This document shows, piece after piece, positions 20,808 through 29,680 of a DNA stretch of 33,864 bases (positions are counted from its first letter, which is position 1; each line of letters opens with the position of its first letter). This DNA comes from Acholeplasmataceae bacterium (GTDB taxonomy: Bacteria; Bacillota_I; Bacilli_A; ML615J-28; CAG-313). The stretch is taken from assembly GCA_012838945.1 (NCBI GenBank), contig DUOG01000064.1:1-33864 (forward strand), written 5' to 3'. The notes below the pieces were generated by a model. The model saw only the letters and a program-made list of their open reading frames with translations, was not told where the DNA came from and ran no database searches. Made by a program: the position numbers and the translations under genes.

Positions 20808-23204
20808 CTATCTTAAGGTTGCCTCAAATTGATATTTGAGTGATTTCACAATCTTATTGATCTTTTCATTGATAATTTCATCCGTTAAAGTCTCATCAGC
20901 TTCTAAGATAACCTTAAAGGCTAAGGAACGATAACCTGCTTCAACCTTGTCGCCTTGATAAAGGTCAAAAATATCAACTTTTTTGATTAACTTCTTATCT
21001 ACACTATAAATTGCCTTTACTAAATCAATGGCTGGAATATCTTCTTTTACCACAAAGGCAAGGTCTCGTTCTACACTTGGAACTTTGGAAATTGGTTGAT
21101 ATTGAACAAGAGTTTTCTCTTTAGTGATAAGTTCAGTTAATAAGATCTCAAATACATATGTATCTTCTAAATCTCTTTCACTTGCCAGTTTTGGATGAAC
21201 TGCACCTAAATAACCGATTACTTGATCGTTGAAGATAATCTCTGCACTTCTAAATGGATGCAGTTCTTCACATTCTTTAGTGATTCTTCTGATATCGACA
21301 TCGGCTTTTAATTTACTGAAGAGGGTTTCAAGAATACCTTTCACTAAGAAGAAGTCAACCTCTTCAACCTTACCATCCCATTTAGTTCCTGCGAATTCTC
21401 CGGTCAATGCCCCAGCTAATACCCATTCTTCCACTGGTTGACCATCATGGAAGTAATAACGTTTAGCAACCTCATAGATTGCTACATCTTTAATCTTACG
21501 GGCATTATTATAACTAATGACGTTTAACAAACTATTCACTAGGCCTAATCTTAAAGTACTATGTTCTTCTGACATTGGATTCAGCAATTTAATGAAACTA
21601 TGGTCGGCAGGGAAGAGATAGTTAAATAACTTGGCTTCTGCCTCACTAACAAGCGAGTAAGTAACTACTTCTCGAAGACCTGCTTCAGTTAAGAAGTTTT
21701 TAGTTTGAGAGCGCACACTTTCAAGTTTAGACACTTCAGCATTGACATTCATGAGTGGTAATGTTTCTTTTAAAGCATCATAACCCTTAATTCGAGCGAT
21801 TTCTTCAACTAAGTCTTCTAGAATGGTGATATCAAGACGGCGGTTAGGCACTTTTACTAAAATACTATTGTGAGTATATTTAGTAGCAAAACCCAAACGA
21901 TTAAAGATATTATTAATTTCTTCTTCTGGAAGATCAATTCCCAAATAACTATTAACATATTCTTTAGTAATGTTAAGTTCTTTATCTGGAGCATTTTTAA
22001 TGCCTTGATGTACATGACCATCTAGTACTTCAGCATCAGCATATTTTTCTAGTAGGTAACATGCATACTCAAGGGCCTCTAAGGTTTGATTTAAATCAAC
22101 ACCTCGTTCAAAGCGAATACTTGATTCACTGCGAAGCCCTAGGCGACTTGAAGTCCTGCGAACACTAAGGGGTCTAAAGACGGCTGCTTCTAAAACAATG
22201 TTTTTCGTATCATCAGTAATTTCAGTATTGGCACATCCCATTACGCCCCCAAGAGCAACGACACGTTCACCATCAGTAATCACAATATCACTAGTATTTA
22301 AGATTCGTTCTTGGTCATCTAAAGTGACGGCTTTTTCCGCATCATGGGCTCTTCTGACAACTATTTCATTACCAAGTTTATCTTGGTCGAAAGCATGAAG
22401 TGGTTGACCAAATAACATTAAAATGTAGTTAGTAATATCAACAACATTATTGATTGGTCTAATGCCTGATGCAATCAATCTTGCCTTAATGAAAGCTGGA
22501 GAATCTTTTATCGTAACATTTTTCACGATTTTTGCATAATAGGAATAGCAATTTGATGTATCTAATCGTAGTTTTAATTCATCTTTTGCTTTTTTCTTAT
22601 TCTTCTTTAGGTCATATTTTAAAGGATGTAATCCTTTATTATAAATGGCATTAACATCACGAGCAACCCCAAGGATTGATAATAAATCCATTCGATTAGG
22701 GGTAAGACCTAGTTCTAAGACATAGTCATCATATCCCAAATATTTAATGGCATCTTCACCTACTGGAGCCGCTTCATCAAGCACATAGATTCCATCTTGA
22801 AATTGTTCAGGAATATATTTTTTTTCAAGTCCAATTTCTTGAAGGGAACAAATCATACCATTTGATTCAACTCCACGGATTGAACTCTTTTTAATTTTAA
22901 AGCCACCAGCTAACTCTGCCCCTGGTAAAGCGACCATTACCTTTTGTCCTGCAGCAACATTTGGCGCCCCACAGACAATTTGAAGATCTTCATTTCCCAC
23001 ATCAACGATACATACTGATAACTTATCAGCATTTGGGTGTTTTTCTCTTTCTTTTACATAACCTATTACGACGCCAGTAGCCTCGGTTAATCTTTGAATT
23101 GTTTCTACTTCAATTGAATGAAGTGATAACTTCTCAGCCAATGCTTCTGGAGTAATGTTTTCTATATTTACTACTTCTTTTAACCAATTATATGAAACGC
23201 GCAT
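20808..23204 (-). CDS. pheT: Phenylalanine-tRNA ligase beta subunit
   Basis: 798 residues, full length. Domains in order are the tRNA-binding OB domain (about 40-150, with HPNADKLSVCIVDVG), the B3/B4 editing domain (about 210-380), the B5 DNA-binding-like domain, the catalytic-like domain, and a C-terminal ferredoxin-fold anticodon-binding domain beginning PSVERDLAFVV. The beta subunit holds the tRNA and edits Tyr-tRNA(Phe). It starts 11 bp after the pheS stop, with GGAGG, so both subunits are made from the T-box-controlled transcript. Confidence 0.97.
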   Translation of the reverse strand: MRVSYNWLKEVVNIENITPEALAEKLSLHSIEVETIQRLTEATGVVIGYVKEREKHPNADKLSVCIVDVGNEDLQIVCGAPNVAAGQKVMVALPGAELAGGFKIKKSSIRGVESNGMICSLQEIGLEKKYIPEQFQDGIYVLDEAAPVGEDAIKYLGYDDYVLELGLTPNRMDLLSILGVARDVNAIYNKGLHPLKYDLKKNKKKAKDELKLRLDTSNCYSYYAKIVKNVTIKDSPAFIKARLIASGIRPINNVVDITNYILMLFGQPLHAFDQDKLGNEIVVRRAHDAEKAVTLDDQERILNTSDIVITDGERVVALGGVMGCANTEITDDTKNIVLEAAVFRPLSVRRTSSRLGLRSESSIRFERGVDLNQTLEALEYACYLLEKYADAEVLDGHVHQGIKNAPDKELNITKEYVNSYLGIDLPEEEINNIFNRLGFATKYTHNSILVKVPNRRLDITILEDLVEEIARIKGYDALKETLPLMNVNAEVSKLESVRSQTKNFLTEAGLREVVTYSLVSEAEAKLFNYLFPADHSFIKLLNPMSEEHSTLRLGLVNSLLNVISYNNARKIKDVAIYEVAKRYYFHDGQPVEEWVLAGALTGEFAGTKWDGKVEEVDFFLVKGILETLFSKLKADVDIRRITKECEELHPFRSAEIIFNDQVIGYLGAVHPKLASERDLEDTYVFEILLTELITKEKTLVQYQPISKVPSVERDLAFVVKEDIPAIDLVKAIYSVDKKLIKKVDIFDLYQGDKVEAGYRSLAFKVILEADETLTDEIINEKINKIVKSLKYQFEATLR

Positions 23205-23215
23205 TCTAATTCCTC

Positions 23216-24247
23216 CTATTCAAACTGTTGTAAGAAACGAATGTCATCAGTGTAGAAATGTCTAATGTCATCAATTCCGTGTCTTAACATGGCTACCCTT
23301 TCAATACCGATTCCAAAAGCAAACCCACGATATAATTTTGGATCATAACCAGAAGCTTTTAAAACATTAGGATGAACCATACCGGCTCCAAGGATTTCGA
23401 TCCAACCGGTTTGTTTACACATCGGGCAGCCTTTACCTTCACATTTAAAGCAGCTTACATCAACTTCAACACTTGGTTCAGTGAATGGGAAGAATGATGG
23501 ACGGAAACGAATTTGAAAGTCTTCTCCAAACATCTTGTTGACAAAGAGTTTTAAAGTTCCTTTTAAATCAGACATTGTGATATGTTTATCAACAACCAAT
23601 CCCTCAAATTGCATGAATTGATGAGAGTGAGTGGCATCGTCATCATCGCGTCGATATACTTTCCCTGGACAAAGAATCTTCACTGGTGCTCCTTTTGATT
23701 CTAAAAGGGTGCGCACTTGAACTGGTGAAGTTTGGGTTCTAAGTAATATCGATTCATTGATATAGAAAGTATCTTGCATATCGCGGGCTGGATGTCCTTT
23801 TGGCACGTTCAACATTTCAAAGTTAAACACATCAAGTTCAACCTCAGGCCCCTCAGCAACCGTATAACCCATTCCCTTAAAGATGGATTCAACTTCCATA
23901 ATAATTTGAGTAAGTGGGTGGTATGAACCACGAGCTACTTTCTTTCCTGGTAAAGTTACATCTATTTTCTCACTATTTAGTTTTTCTAAGATTTTTGCTT
24001 CTTCTAATGCAACCCGTTTATCATCAATTAATTTATTGATTTGATCGCGGCATTCATTTACCTTTTGACCTAATTCTTTTTTCTCTTCAATCGAAAGGTC
24101 TTTCATTGTTTTCATTATAGCTTGTAATGGACTTTTCTTTCCCAAATACCAAGCTTTTGTTTCATTGAGTTCATGAATACTCTTCACTTCATCAATGGCT
24201 TTTTTAGCATCTTCAATTAGTTGAGTTAATTGATCAATGTTACTCAT
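23216..24247 (-). CDS. pheS: Phenylalanine-tRNA ligase alpha subunit
   Basis: 343 residues from the ATG at 24247, which has GGGAGGT 6 nt upstream; the frame opens 5 codons earlier inside that ribosome binding site. It has an N-terminal coiled coil (about 1-85) that contacts tRNA, then the class II catalytic core with motif 2 ([19 protein letters not shown]) and motif 3 ([11 protein letters not shown]). The [17 protein letters not shown] loop holds four closely spaced cysteines of zinc-binding type. It makes Phe-tRNA with PheT and lies directly downstream of a Phe T-box. Confidence 0.97.
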   Translation of the reverse strand: MSNIDQLTQLIEDAKKAIDEVKSIHELNETKAWYLGKKSPLQAIMKTMKDLSIEEKKELGQKVNECRDQINKLIDDKRVALEEAKILEKLNSEKIDVTLPGKKVARGSYHPLTQIIMEVESIFKGMGYTVAEGPEVELDVFNFEMLNVPKGHPARDMQDTFYINESILLRTQTSPVQVRTLLESKGAPVKILCPGKVYRRDDDDATHSHQFMQFEGLVVDKHITMSDLKGTLKLFVNKMFGEDFQIRFRPSFFPFTEPSVEVDVSCFKCEGKGCPMCKQTGWIEILGAGMVHPNVLKASGYDPKLYRGFAFGIGIERVAMLRHGIDDIRHFYTDDIRFLQQFE

Positions 24248-24265
24248 TTCATTACCTCCCATATA

Positions 24266-24512
24266 AAATAAAAAACGTCCTTAATCTAAGGACGAAAATT
24301 TCGTGGTACCACCTTAGTTCAATATCATAAATCAAAAATGATATTGCACTCAAAAACTTTTAACGCAGTAACGCGGACGGGATTAGCGTCTCTCCGAGGG
24401 TGAACTTCACTAGCCTTTAAACTTAAGTTAGCTTTCAGCCACGACTAACTCTCTCTAAAAGTAAACAACTAGCTACTCTTCCTCATCAACAATTTTAATC
24501 TTTTTATTTTAT
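24266..24512 (-). ncRNA. T-box leader of pheST, Phe specifier
   Basis: On the minus strand the 14-nt T-box AAGGTGGTACCACG (about 24302-24315) is followed by the terminator CGTCCTTA/TAAGGACG (24276-24294) and a T run. Stem I occupies the first 130 nt. Within GTGAAGTTCACC the specifier codon TTC (24404-24402) is followed by the usual purine and reads Phe, matching the gene. Uncharged tRNA(Phe) would pair with TTC and the T-box bulge and open the terminator, raising pheST expression when Phe-tRNA is short. Confidence 0.93.
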
Positions 24513-24519
24513 TATTCTT

Positions 24520-24548
24520 ATTATACTCTAAGTGCTAAATTTTATCAA
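24520..24548 (-). promoter_or_regulatory. sigma-A promoter of the pheST T-box transcript
   Basis: TTGATA (24543-24548), 17 bp, TATAAT (24520-24525) on the minus strand. Confidence 0.8.
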
Positions 24549-24570
24549 ATGAAATATTAAAATATCCAAC

Positions 24571-24900
24571 TTATTCAAGAATCATAATTATCATCCATAC
24601 CGCCCAAAGACCGATACCGATATAGCACATGGTTCGTTTGTTAGTATCTGTATAGTTCTTAAGTCCAATAATTCCAAAAAGTAAACCTAACCATCCCCCT
24701 AAAGCACCAAAGATTAATGCTAATATTGCATAAACCGATGATACATTGTCTTTGTTTTCTTGAACAGTGTTTTTTTGTAGTTCTGTATTAGTGATAACTT
24801 CTTCATTTTTATTTTCAACATAATGTTCATTTTCGGTTCCACAGTATACACAATGTTTTTGGTTTTCATTAACCTCCTTACCACAATAGCTACAATACAT
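24571..24900 (-). CDS. Zinc-ribbon membrane protein
   Basis: 109 residues from the ATG at 24900 (AGGAGG upstream). The N-terminus is a short zinc ribbon with two CxxC pairs (YCSYCGKEV and HCVYCGTEN). A polar linker (about 26-55) and two hydrophobic segments follow: AILALIFGALGGWLGLLFGIIGL and the C-terminal CYIGIGLWAVWMIIMI. This layout is common among small Firmicutes proteins of unknown function (zinc_ribbon_2 plus DUF4190-like helices). No specific role can be assigned. It has its own promoter at 24953-24981. Confidence 0.75.
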   Translation of the reverse strand: MYCSYCGKEVNENQKHCVYCGTENEHYVENKNEEVITNTELQKNTVQENKDNVSSVYAILALIFGALGGWLGLLFGIIGLKNYTDTNKRTMCYIGIGLWAVWMIIMILE

Positions 24901-24952
24901 AAAAATAAACCTCCTAATTTTTTGCTGGCGCTGTCGCACTTAATCTATCTAT

Positions 24953-24981
24953 ATTGTATCACTAATGGCTTACCTTGTCCA
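24953..24981 (-). promoter_or_regulatory. sigma-A promoter of the zinc-ribbon gene
   Basis: TGGACA (24976-24981), 17 bp, TACAAT (24953-24958) on the minus strand. Confidence 0.6.
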
Positions 24982-25000
24982 CATATTATCAAAAGAAATG

Positions 25001-25025
25001 TAAAACCTTCTACAATCGTAGAAGG
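25001..25025 (-). terminator. Terminator of the CotD-like gene
   Basis: CCTTCTAC (25006-25013) pairs with GTAGAAGG (25018-25025) around a 4-nt loop, followed on the minus strand by TTTTA. Confidence 0.75.
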
Positions 25026-25041
25026 CTAGCGCTTTACATTA

Positions 25042-25419
25042 TTAGATTCTTGGACCACAGCCACAGCTATCGATGACATGTCGTTCACTACATGTATTTC
25101 TTGGGATGAATTCATCCTGTTTAATGTGGTGGTGAATTATTTCAGTGTGATGGTTATGAATATGAGGTTGTTTAACGATATGATAATCTTCAATTACTTG
25201 TTTGCTGCAGGTTATAATCGGTGGACACTCACTGACAATAACTCGACATCTTGGAACCGGACAACAACCGCCCATAAACGGCACGAATGGTAAAGTTGCT
25301 GGTTGGTCAAATTTTCCCTTTTCAAAAGTGCCCATCGGTGCTTGGGTATTTAATTGACTAAAATAGTTTGGATCTACATCAGGCATCAATTGTGGAAAAA
25401 CGGGGTTAATTCGGCGCAT
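25042..25419 (-). CDS. CotD-like, His/Cys-rich spore coat protein
   Basis: 125 residues from the ATG at 25419, with GGGAGGTG directly upstream. The N-terminal third is Pro/Phe-rich (INPVFPQLMPDVDPNYF), the middle has FMGGCCPVPRCRV, and a His cluster (PHIHNHHTEIIHHHI, residues 85-99) precedes a Cys-rich end (DSCGCGPRI). The His clusters and CC pairs resemble Bacillus CotD, an inner coat protein, but composition-biased proteins are easily over-matched. It is divergent from clpP. Its upstream region carries a sigma-G-like promoter with the same geometry as the one before sspI. Confidence 0.65.
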   Translation of the reverse strand: MRRINPVFPQLMPDVDPNYFSQLNTQAPMGTFEKGKFDQPATLPFVPFMGGCCPVPRCRVIVSECPPIITCSKQVIEDYHIVKQPHIHNHHTEIIHHHIKQDEFIPRNTCSERHVIDSCGCGPRI

Positions 25420-25445
25420 TATTTCACCTCCCTTATCAATACTAA

Positions 25446-25475
25446 TATATTGTCGATATGCAAAAGTGTATATGC
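25446..25475 (-). promoter_or_regulatory. Candidate forespore (sigma-G-like) promoter of the CotD-like gene
   Basis: On the minus strand GCATA (25475-25471), an 18-bp spacer and CAATATA (25452-25446) match GHATR-18-CATWHTA at all but one -10 position. A mother-cell promoter would be more usual for a coat gene, so this call is tentative. Confidence 0.4.
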
Positions 25476-25547
25476 GTTTGTCACTTTCAGCTTTTGACAT
25501 TTATTTTAATAACATTCTTATATAATGTTTCAAAGGAGGTTTTTATT

Positions 25548-26135
25548 ATGTACCTAACACCGATAGTAATTGAACAAACTGTTCGTGGTGAACGAAGTTT
25601 TGATATCTATTCAAGACTCCTTCAAGACCGAATCGTCTTAATCTTTGGCGAGATCAATGATGCGGTGGCAGCATCAGTCATCGCTCAGTTATTATTTTTG
25701 GATTCGGTTGATCCTAAAAAGGATATATCGCTATATATTAATTCCCCTGGTGGAGTTGTTTCATCAGGCCTGGCCATTTATGATACAATCAAATTTTTAA
25801 ATTGTGAAGTAGCAACAATTGGAATGGGTCTTTGTGCAAGTATGGCGGCTTTGCTACTTTCAAGTGGAGCAAAAGGGAAACGCTATGCTTTAAGGAATAC
25901 TAAAATTATGATTCACCAACCCTTGGGTGGTGCTCAAGGACAAGCCACTGAGATTAAGATTGTTGCTGAAGAAATAATCAAGACGAGACAACGAATCAAT
26001 GAAATCTTAGCTGAAAATACTAACCAACCACTATCAAAGATTGAATTTGACACCGAACGGGACTTTTACCTATCAACCCAAGAAGCCATTGAATACGGAC
26101 TTATCGATGAAGAGATTAAGAAACGGGAACCGTAG
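25548..26135 (+). CDS. clpP: ATP-dependent Clp protease proteolytic subunit
   Basis: 195 residues from the ATG at 25548, preceded by AAAGGAGG; the open frame further upstream runs through the promoter. The catalytic triad is intact: S98 in GLCASMAA, H123 in [16 protein letters not shown] and D172 in ERDFY. The N-terminal [21 protein letters not shown] is the axial loop and processing region. It forms the 14-mer protease chamber used by ClpX and ClpC. It is monocistronic and ends in a terminator overlapping the stop. A TTGACA at 25494-25499 and TATAAT at 25521-25526 are 21 bp apart, too far for a normal promoter, so the start site is unclear. Confidence 0.95.
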   Translation: MYLTPIVIEQTVRGERSFDIYSRLLQDRIVLIFGEINDAVAASVIAQLLFLDSVDPKKDISLYINSPGGVVSSGLAIYDTIKFLNCEVATIGMGLCASMAALLLSSGAKGKRYALRNTKIMIHQPLGGAQGQATEIKIVAEEIIKTRQRINEILAENTNQPLSKIEFDTERDFYLSTQEAIEYGLIDEEIKKREP

Positions 26136-26150
26136 TTACGGTTCTTTTTT
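26127..26150 (+). terminator. Terminator of clpP
   Basis: GAACCGTA (26127-26134) and TACGGTTC (26137-26144) followed by T6. The left arm overlaps the stop codon. Confidence 0.88.
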
Positions 26151-26152
26151 CT

Positions 26153-26182
26153 TTGGAAAAATAAATCGAATAATGTTATAAT
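26153..26182 (+). promoter_or_regulatory. sigma-A promoter of purBA
   Basis: TTGGAA (26153-26158), 18 bp, TATAAT (26177-26182), directly behind the clpP terminator. Confidence 0.55.
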
Positions 26183-26227
26183 TATTAGTGGTTTTTAACC
26201 TACTTTAAAAAAGAAAGGTGATCATAA

Positions 26228-27523
26228 ATGATCGATCGCTATCAAAGACCAGAAATGAAAGAACTCTGGAGTGAGCAACGAAGATTTGAAACTTTCCTAA
26301 AAGTTGAACTTCTCGCAACCGAAGCCCATTATCATTTAGGTATTGTCCCGAAAGTTGATTATGAGAAAATTAAAGAAAAGGCAACCTTCTCTCTAACTAA
26401 AGTAAAGGAACTAGAAGAACAAACAAAACATGATGTGATAGCCTTTACTAGAGCTGTCAGTGAATCCTTAGGACCAGAACGCAAATGGTTACACTATGGA
26501 TTAACTAGCACTGATGTTGTCGATACTTCAATGGGATATCTAATCAAACAAGCAAATGATATTATAGAGGATGACTTGGTTCGCTTTATTGAAGTTATTA
26601 AAGAAAAGGCCTTACTTTACAAAGATACTCCGTGCATTGGTCGCACCCATGGTGTGCACGCTGAAATTATGAGTTTTGGATTAAAGTGGGCTCGTTGGTA
26701 TGATGAATTGCAGCGTAACCTTAAACGATTTAAAGCAGTTAGAAAAGAAATAGAAGTTGGAAAAATAAGTGGAGCCGTCGGTAATTTCGCTAATACGGAA
26801 CCTTTTGTGGAAGAGTATGTTTGTGAAAATTTAGGACTAAGCAATGCCTTAATATCCACCCAAGTAATATCTCGTGATGTTCATGCGCACTATATAATGG
26901 TTCTTTCCTTAATTGCTTCTACCATTGAAAAAATTGCAACTGAGATTCGCTTACTTTCTCAAACAGAGATTAGGGAGGTTGCGGAACCTTTTAGTAAAAA
27001 TCAAAAAGGTTCTAGCGCAATGCCTCATAAAAGAAATCCAATTGCTAGTGAGAATATGTGTGGCTGTGCTCGCATCTTAAAATCCTATATCCTCCCAGCA
27101 CTGGAAGACAATATCTTGTGGTATGAAAGAGATATTAGTCATTCATCGGCTGAACGAATTATGATTGCTGATGCTACCACTTTAATTGACTATATGTTAA
27201 ATAGATATCTGAAAACATTAAAAGACTTAAATGTTTACCCAGAAAAGATGAAACAAAATATATATATAACAGGGGGCGTTATCTTCTCTAGCAGAATTAT
27301 GACTGCCCTGATTGATAAGGGGCTTTCCCGAGAAAGTGCTTATGATTTAGTTCAGAAATATGCACTAGCAGCAGATGATGGTGATTTTGTTGACTTAGTT
27401 AAGAATAGCCCTATTATGAATTATTTAACAAGCGAAGAATTAGACCAGTGTTTGACGCTAGATTATTACCTGAAAAATGTCGACACTATTTATAAACGAT
27501 TAAATTTATTAGAGGAGAAATAG
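26228..27523 (+). CDS. purB: Adenylosuccinate lyase
   Basis: 431 residues. The fumarase/aspartase superfamily signature SSAMPHKRNPIASEN is present, as are the catalytic-histidine regions (HDVIAFTRAV and GRTHGVHAE) and TSTDVVDTS. It acts twice in purine synthesis: on SAICAR, and on adenylosuccinate to give AMP and fumarate. The purA start lies 2 bp after its stop, so purB and purA form an operon producing AMP from IMP. No other purine pathway genes or purine riboswitch are adjacent. Confidence 0.97.
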   Translation: MIDRYQRPEMKELWSEQRRFETFLKVELLATEAHYHLGIVPKVDYEKIKEKATFSLTKVKELEEQTKHDVIAFTRAVSESLGPERKWLHYGLTSTDVVDTSMGYLIKQANDIIEDDLVRFIEVIKEKALLYKDTPCIGRTHGVHAEIMSFGLKWARWYDELQRNLKRFKAVRKEIEVGKISGAVGNFANTEPFVEEYVCENLGLSNALISTQVISRDVHAHYIMVLSLIASTIEKIATEIRLLSQTEIREVAEPFSKNQKGSSAMPHKRNPIASENMCGCARILKSYILPALEDNILWYERDISHSSAERIMIADATTLIDYMLNRYLKTLKDLNVYPEKMKQNIYITGGVIFSSRIMTALIDKGLSRESAYDLVQKYALAADDGDFVDLVKNSPIMNYLTSEELDQCLTLDYYLKNVDTIYKRLNLLEEK

Positions 27524-27525
27524 AA

Positions 27526-28812
27526 ATGGCCCAAACTGTTGTTGTTGTCGGAGCCCAATGGGGCGATGAAGGAAAAGGAAAAGTTACCAATTACTTAAGT
27601 GAACAGGCTGATGTTGTGGTTCGTTATCAAGGGGGAGATAATGCTGGACACACCATTAAATTTAATAATGTAACCCATAAACTCCACCTCATCCCATCAG
27701 GAATCTTTAATACCAATGTGATTAATGTAATGGGGAATGGAATGGTTATTAATCCTAGGAGTTTGGTAAACGAAATGAGAGAACTTCAAAAACGAGGCTA
27801 CTATTGTGAAAACTTATATATCAGTGATCGCGCTCATGTCATTTTAGATTATCACCAAACCCTCGATGGTATTAATGAAGAACGCTTAGGCGAAGGTCAA
27901 ATTGGAACCACCAAAAAAGGAATAGGACCGGCCTATACCGATAAAGCGGCTCGCATTGGTATTCGCATGGCTGACTTTGTCTCTGATGATTTCTATTCAG
28001 CTTTAAAGAATACTTTAAAACTAAAAAATAAAGAACTTGTCAGTTTTGGTGCTAAACCAATTGATGTTGTTAAGATGTATAGTGAATATATGGAATTAGC
28101 TGATATCATCAAGCCCCATGTTTGTGATACTATTACTTTATTAAATGATGAAATAAAGAAAGGGAAAAAGGTTCTCTTTGAAGGAGCCCAAGGTGCTTTA
28201 CTTGATATTGACTTTGGAACTTATCCTTATGTCACTTCATCAAATTCTACCAGTGGTGGAGTAACAGTTGGCGCTGGAGTTGGGCCAAAAACAATTGAAG
28301 AAATATTAGGTATTTATAAGGCATATGCAACCAGAGTTGGAAGCGGTGCCTTCCCAACTGAAATCAAAGATAACTACATCAGCAATTATATCCGCGAAAA
28401 GGGCAACGAATACGGTACAACTACTAAGCGTCCGCGTCGCATTGGTTGGTTTGATGCCGTAGCAGCAAAATACAGCGCCATGATCAATGGTTTTACCGGA
28501 ATGGCCGTCATGCTATTGGATGTCTTAACTGGTGTAGATCGTATTAAGATTTGTACTAGTTACTATTTAGATAATCAACCATATCAAACTATACCAGCTC
28601 GTATTGAAGATTTTGAACAATGTCAACCAAAATATATCGAACTGGATGGTTGGACCGAAGATATTACCAATGTTAAATCATTTGAAGAATTACCGGAAAA
28701 CGCTAAGGCATATTTACAAACCCTTGAAGAATTAGTGGGTATTCCAATTGTCTTATTTTCGGTAGGTCCTGATCGTAATCAAACAATAATTCAGCGAAAG
28801 CTCTTTAAATAG
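27526..28812 (+). CDS. purA: Adenylosuccinate synthetase
   Basis: 428 residues, full length. The GTP loop GAQWGDEGKGK with D14, GGDNAGHT with H42, GTTKKGIGPAY, and the late TTKRPRRIGWFD are all intact. It joins IMP and aspartate using GTP, giving adenylosuccinate, the substrate of the upstream purB product. GAGGAG at the end of purB serves as its ribosome binding site. Its stop is followed within 1 bp by a strong terminator. Confidence 0.98.
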   Translation: MAQTVVVVGAQWGDEGKGKVTNYLSEQADVVVRYQGGDNAGHTIKFNNVTHKLHLIPSGIFNTNVINVMGNGMVINPRSLVNEMRELQKRGYYCENLYISDRAHVILDYHQTLDGINEERLGEGQIGTTKKGIGPAYTDKAARIGIRMADFVSDDFYSALKNTLKLKNKELVSFGAKPIDVVKMYSEYMELADIIKPHVCDTITLLNDEIKKGKKVLFEGAQGALLDIDFGTYPYVTSSNSTSGGVTVGAGVGPKTIEEILGIYKAYATRVGSGAFPTEIKDNYISNYIREKGNEYGTTTKRPRRIGWFDAVAAKYSAMINGFTGMAVMLLDVLTGVDRIKICTSYYLDNQPYQTIPARIEDFEQCQPKYIELDGWTEDITNVKSFEELPENAKAYLQTLEELVGIPIVLFSVGPDRNQTIIQRKLFK

Positions 28813-28813
28813 T

Positions 28814-28839
28814 AAAAGGAAGACTCAGGTCTTCCTTTT
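28814..28839. terminator. Bidirectional terminator between purA and the pseudouridine synthase
   Basis: An 11-bp stem AAAAGGAAGAC (28814-28824) with GTCTTCCTTTT (28829-28839), 4-nt TCAG loop. Confidence 0.88.
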
Positions 28840-28846
28840 AATTTAT

Positions 28847-29680
28847 CTAAAAATCATCTGGTTTAGCGATGAATTCCATCTTTTCTTTAGTCACAGGATG
28901 GACAAATTCTAAATAATAACTATGTAAATATAATCTTCCTTCTTCATTACCGTAAAGTTTATCACCAATGATTGGGTGACCAATATGACTAAAGTGCACC
29001 CTCAATTGATGGGTCTTTCCAGTATGTAAAGTAGCTTCTACAATACTTTCATCATCTGTTTCAGATAATACTTTATAACTTGTCCTACTGTTAATAAAAT
29101 CGTCCGTAAAGGCCCTTTTTATCATACTCCCGGGACTTTTAAAGATACCACCTTCAATTACACCTTCTCTATTTGAAATCCTACCTCTTACCTTTAATAA
29201 GTATTTTTTGATAATTGGAATCTCTTGCATTAAATAATGGATATAACCATTCTTCGCTATCAGTACTAATCCACTTGTTGGTGCATCTAAGCGACTAACA
29301 AAGTGAATGTTAGCCACAATTCCTTTTTCATAATAATACTCCATCACATAATTAGCCAGTGATTGGTTTTCGTGATGATAGGCTGGTATTGATGGAAGTC
29401 CTGGTTCTTTGTTTATGATTAGAAAGTATGAATCTTCATAAACTATTTCAAAATGGGACTTTACCGGAATGACATTAATACTTTTATCTTCATCTGGTAA
29501 AATGACCTCTAAGAGGTCACCCTTACTTAATACATAGTAATTCAATACTTGTTGGTCATTGACAATTAGTTTTCCATTTTGGGATCTTATTCTCGCAATC
29601 AAACTATTGGGTAAACCGACCTTTGATAAATAGTCTTTTATCGTTATTTGATCACTTTCAACCTTATATCTTAAAATCAT
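28847..29680 (-). CDS. RluD-family pseudouridine synthase (YjbO-like)
   Basis: 277 residues. An S4-like N-terminal domain (about 12-60, DYLSKVGLPNSLIARIRSQNGKLIVN) precedes the catalytic domain with SRLDAPTSGLVLIAK, where D132 is the catalytic aspartate. The usual HRLD is SRLD here. The remaining motifs are KKYLLKVRG and LHTGKTHQLRVHF...GHPIIGDKLYG. It isomerises uridines in 23S rRNA or tRNA; the site is not known. It is the last gene of relQ-nadK-yjbO, overlapping nadK by 4 bp, the same order as in Bacillus yjbM-yjbN-yjbO. Confidence 0.9.
   Translation of the reverse strand: MILRYKVESDQITIKDYLSKVGLPNSLIARIRSQNGKLIVNDQQVLNYYVLSKGDLLEVILPDEDKSINVIPVKSHFEIVYEDSYFLIINKEPGLPSIPAYHHENQSLANYVMEYYYEKGIVANIHFVSRLDAPTSGLVLIAKNGYIHYLMQEIPIIKKYLLKVRGRISNREGVIEGGIFKSPGSMIKRAFTDDFINSRTSYKVLSETDDESIVEATLHTGKTHQLRVHFSHIGHPIIGDKLYGNEEGRLYLHSYYLEFVHPVTKEKMEFIAKPDDF

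Noticed and set aside
25490-25530. CtsR operator (tandem TTTGACY heptads) upstream of clpP
   Set aside because: Only one half-site (TTTTGACA) is present; the second heptad matches poorly. No CIRCE-type inverted repeat was seen either.
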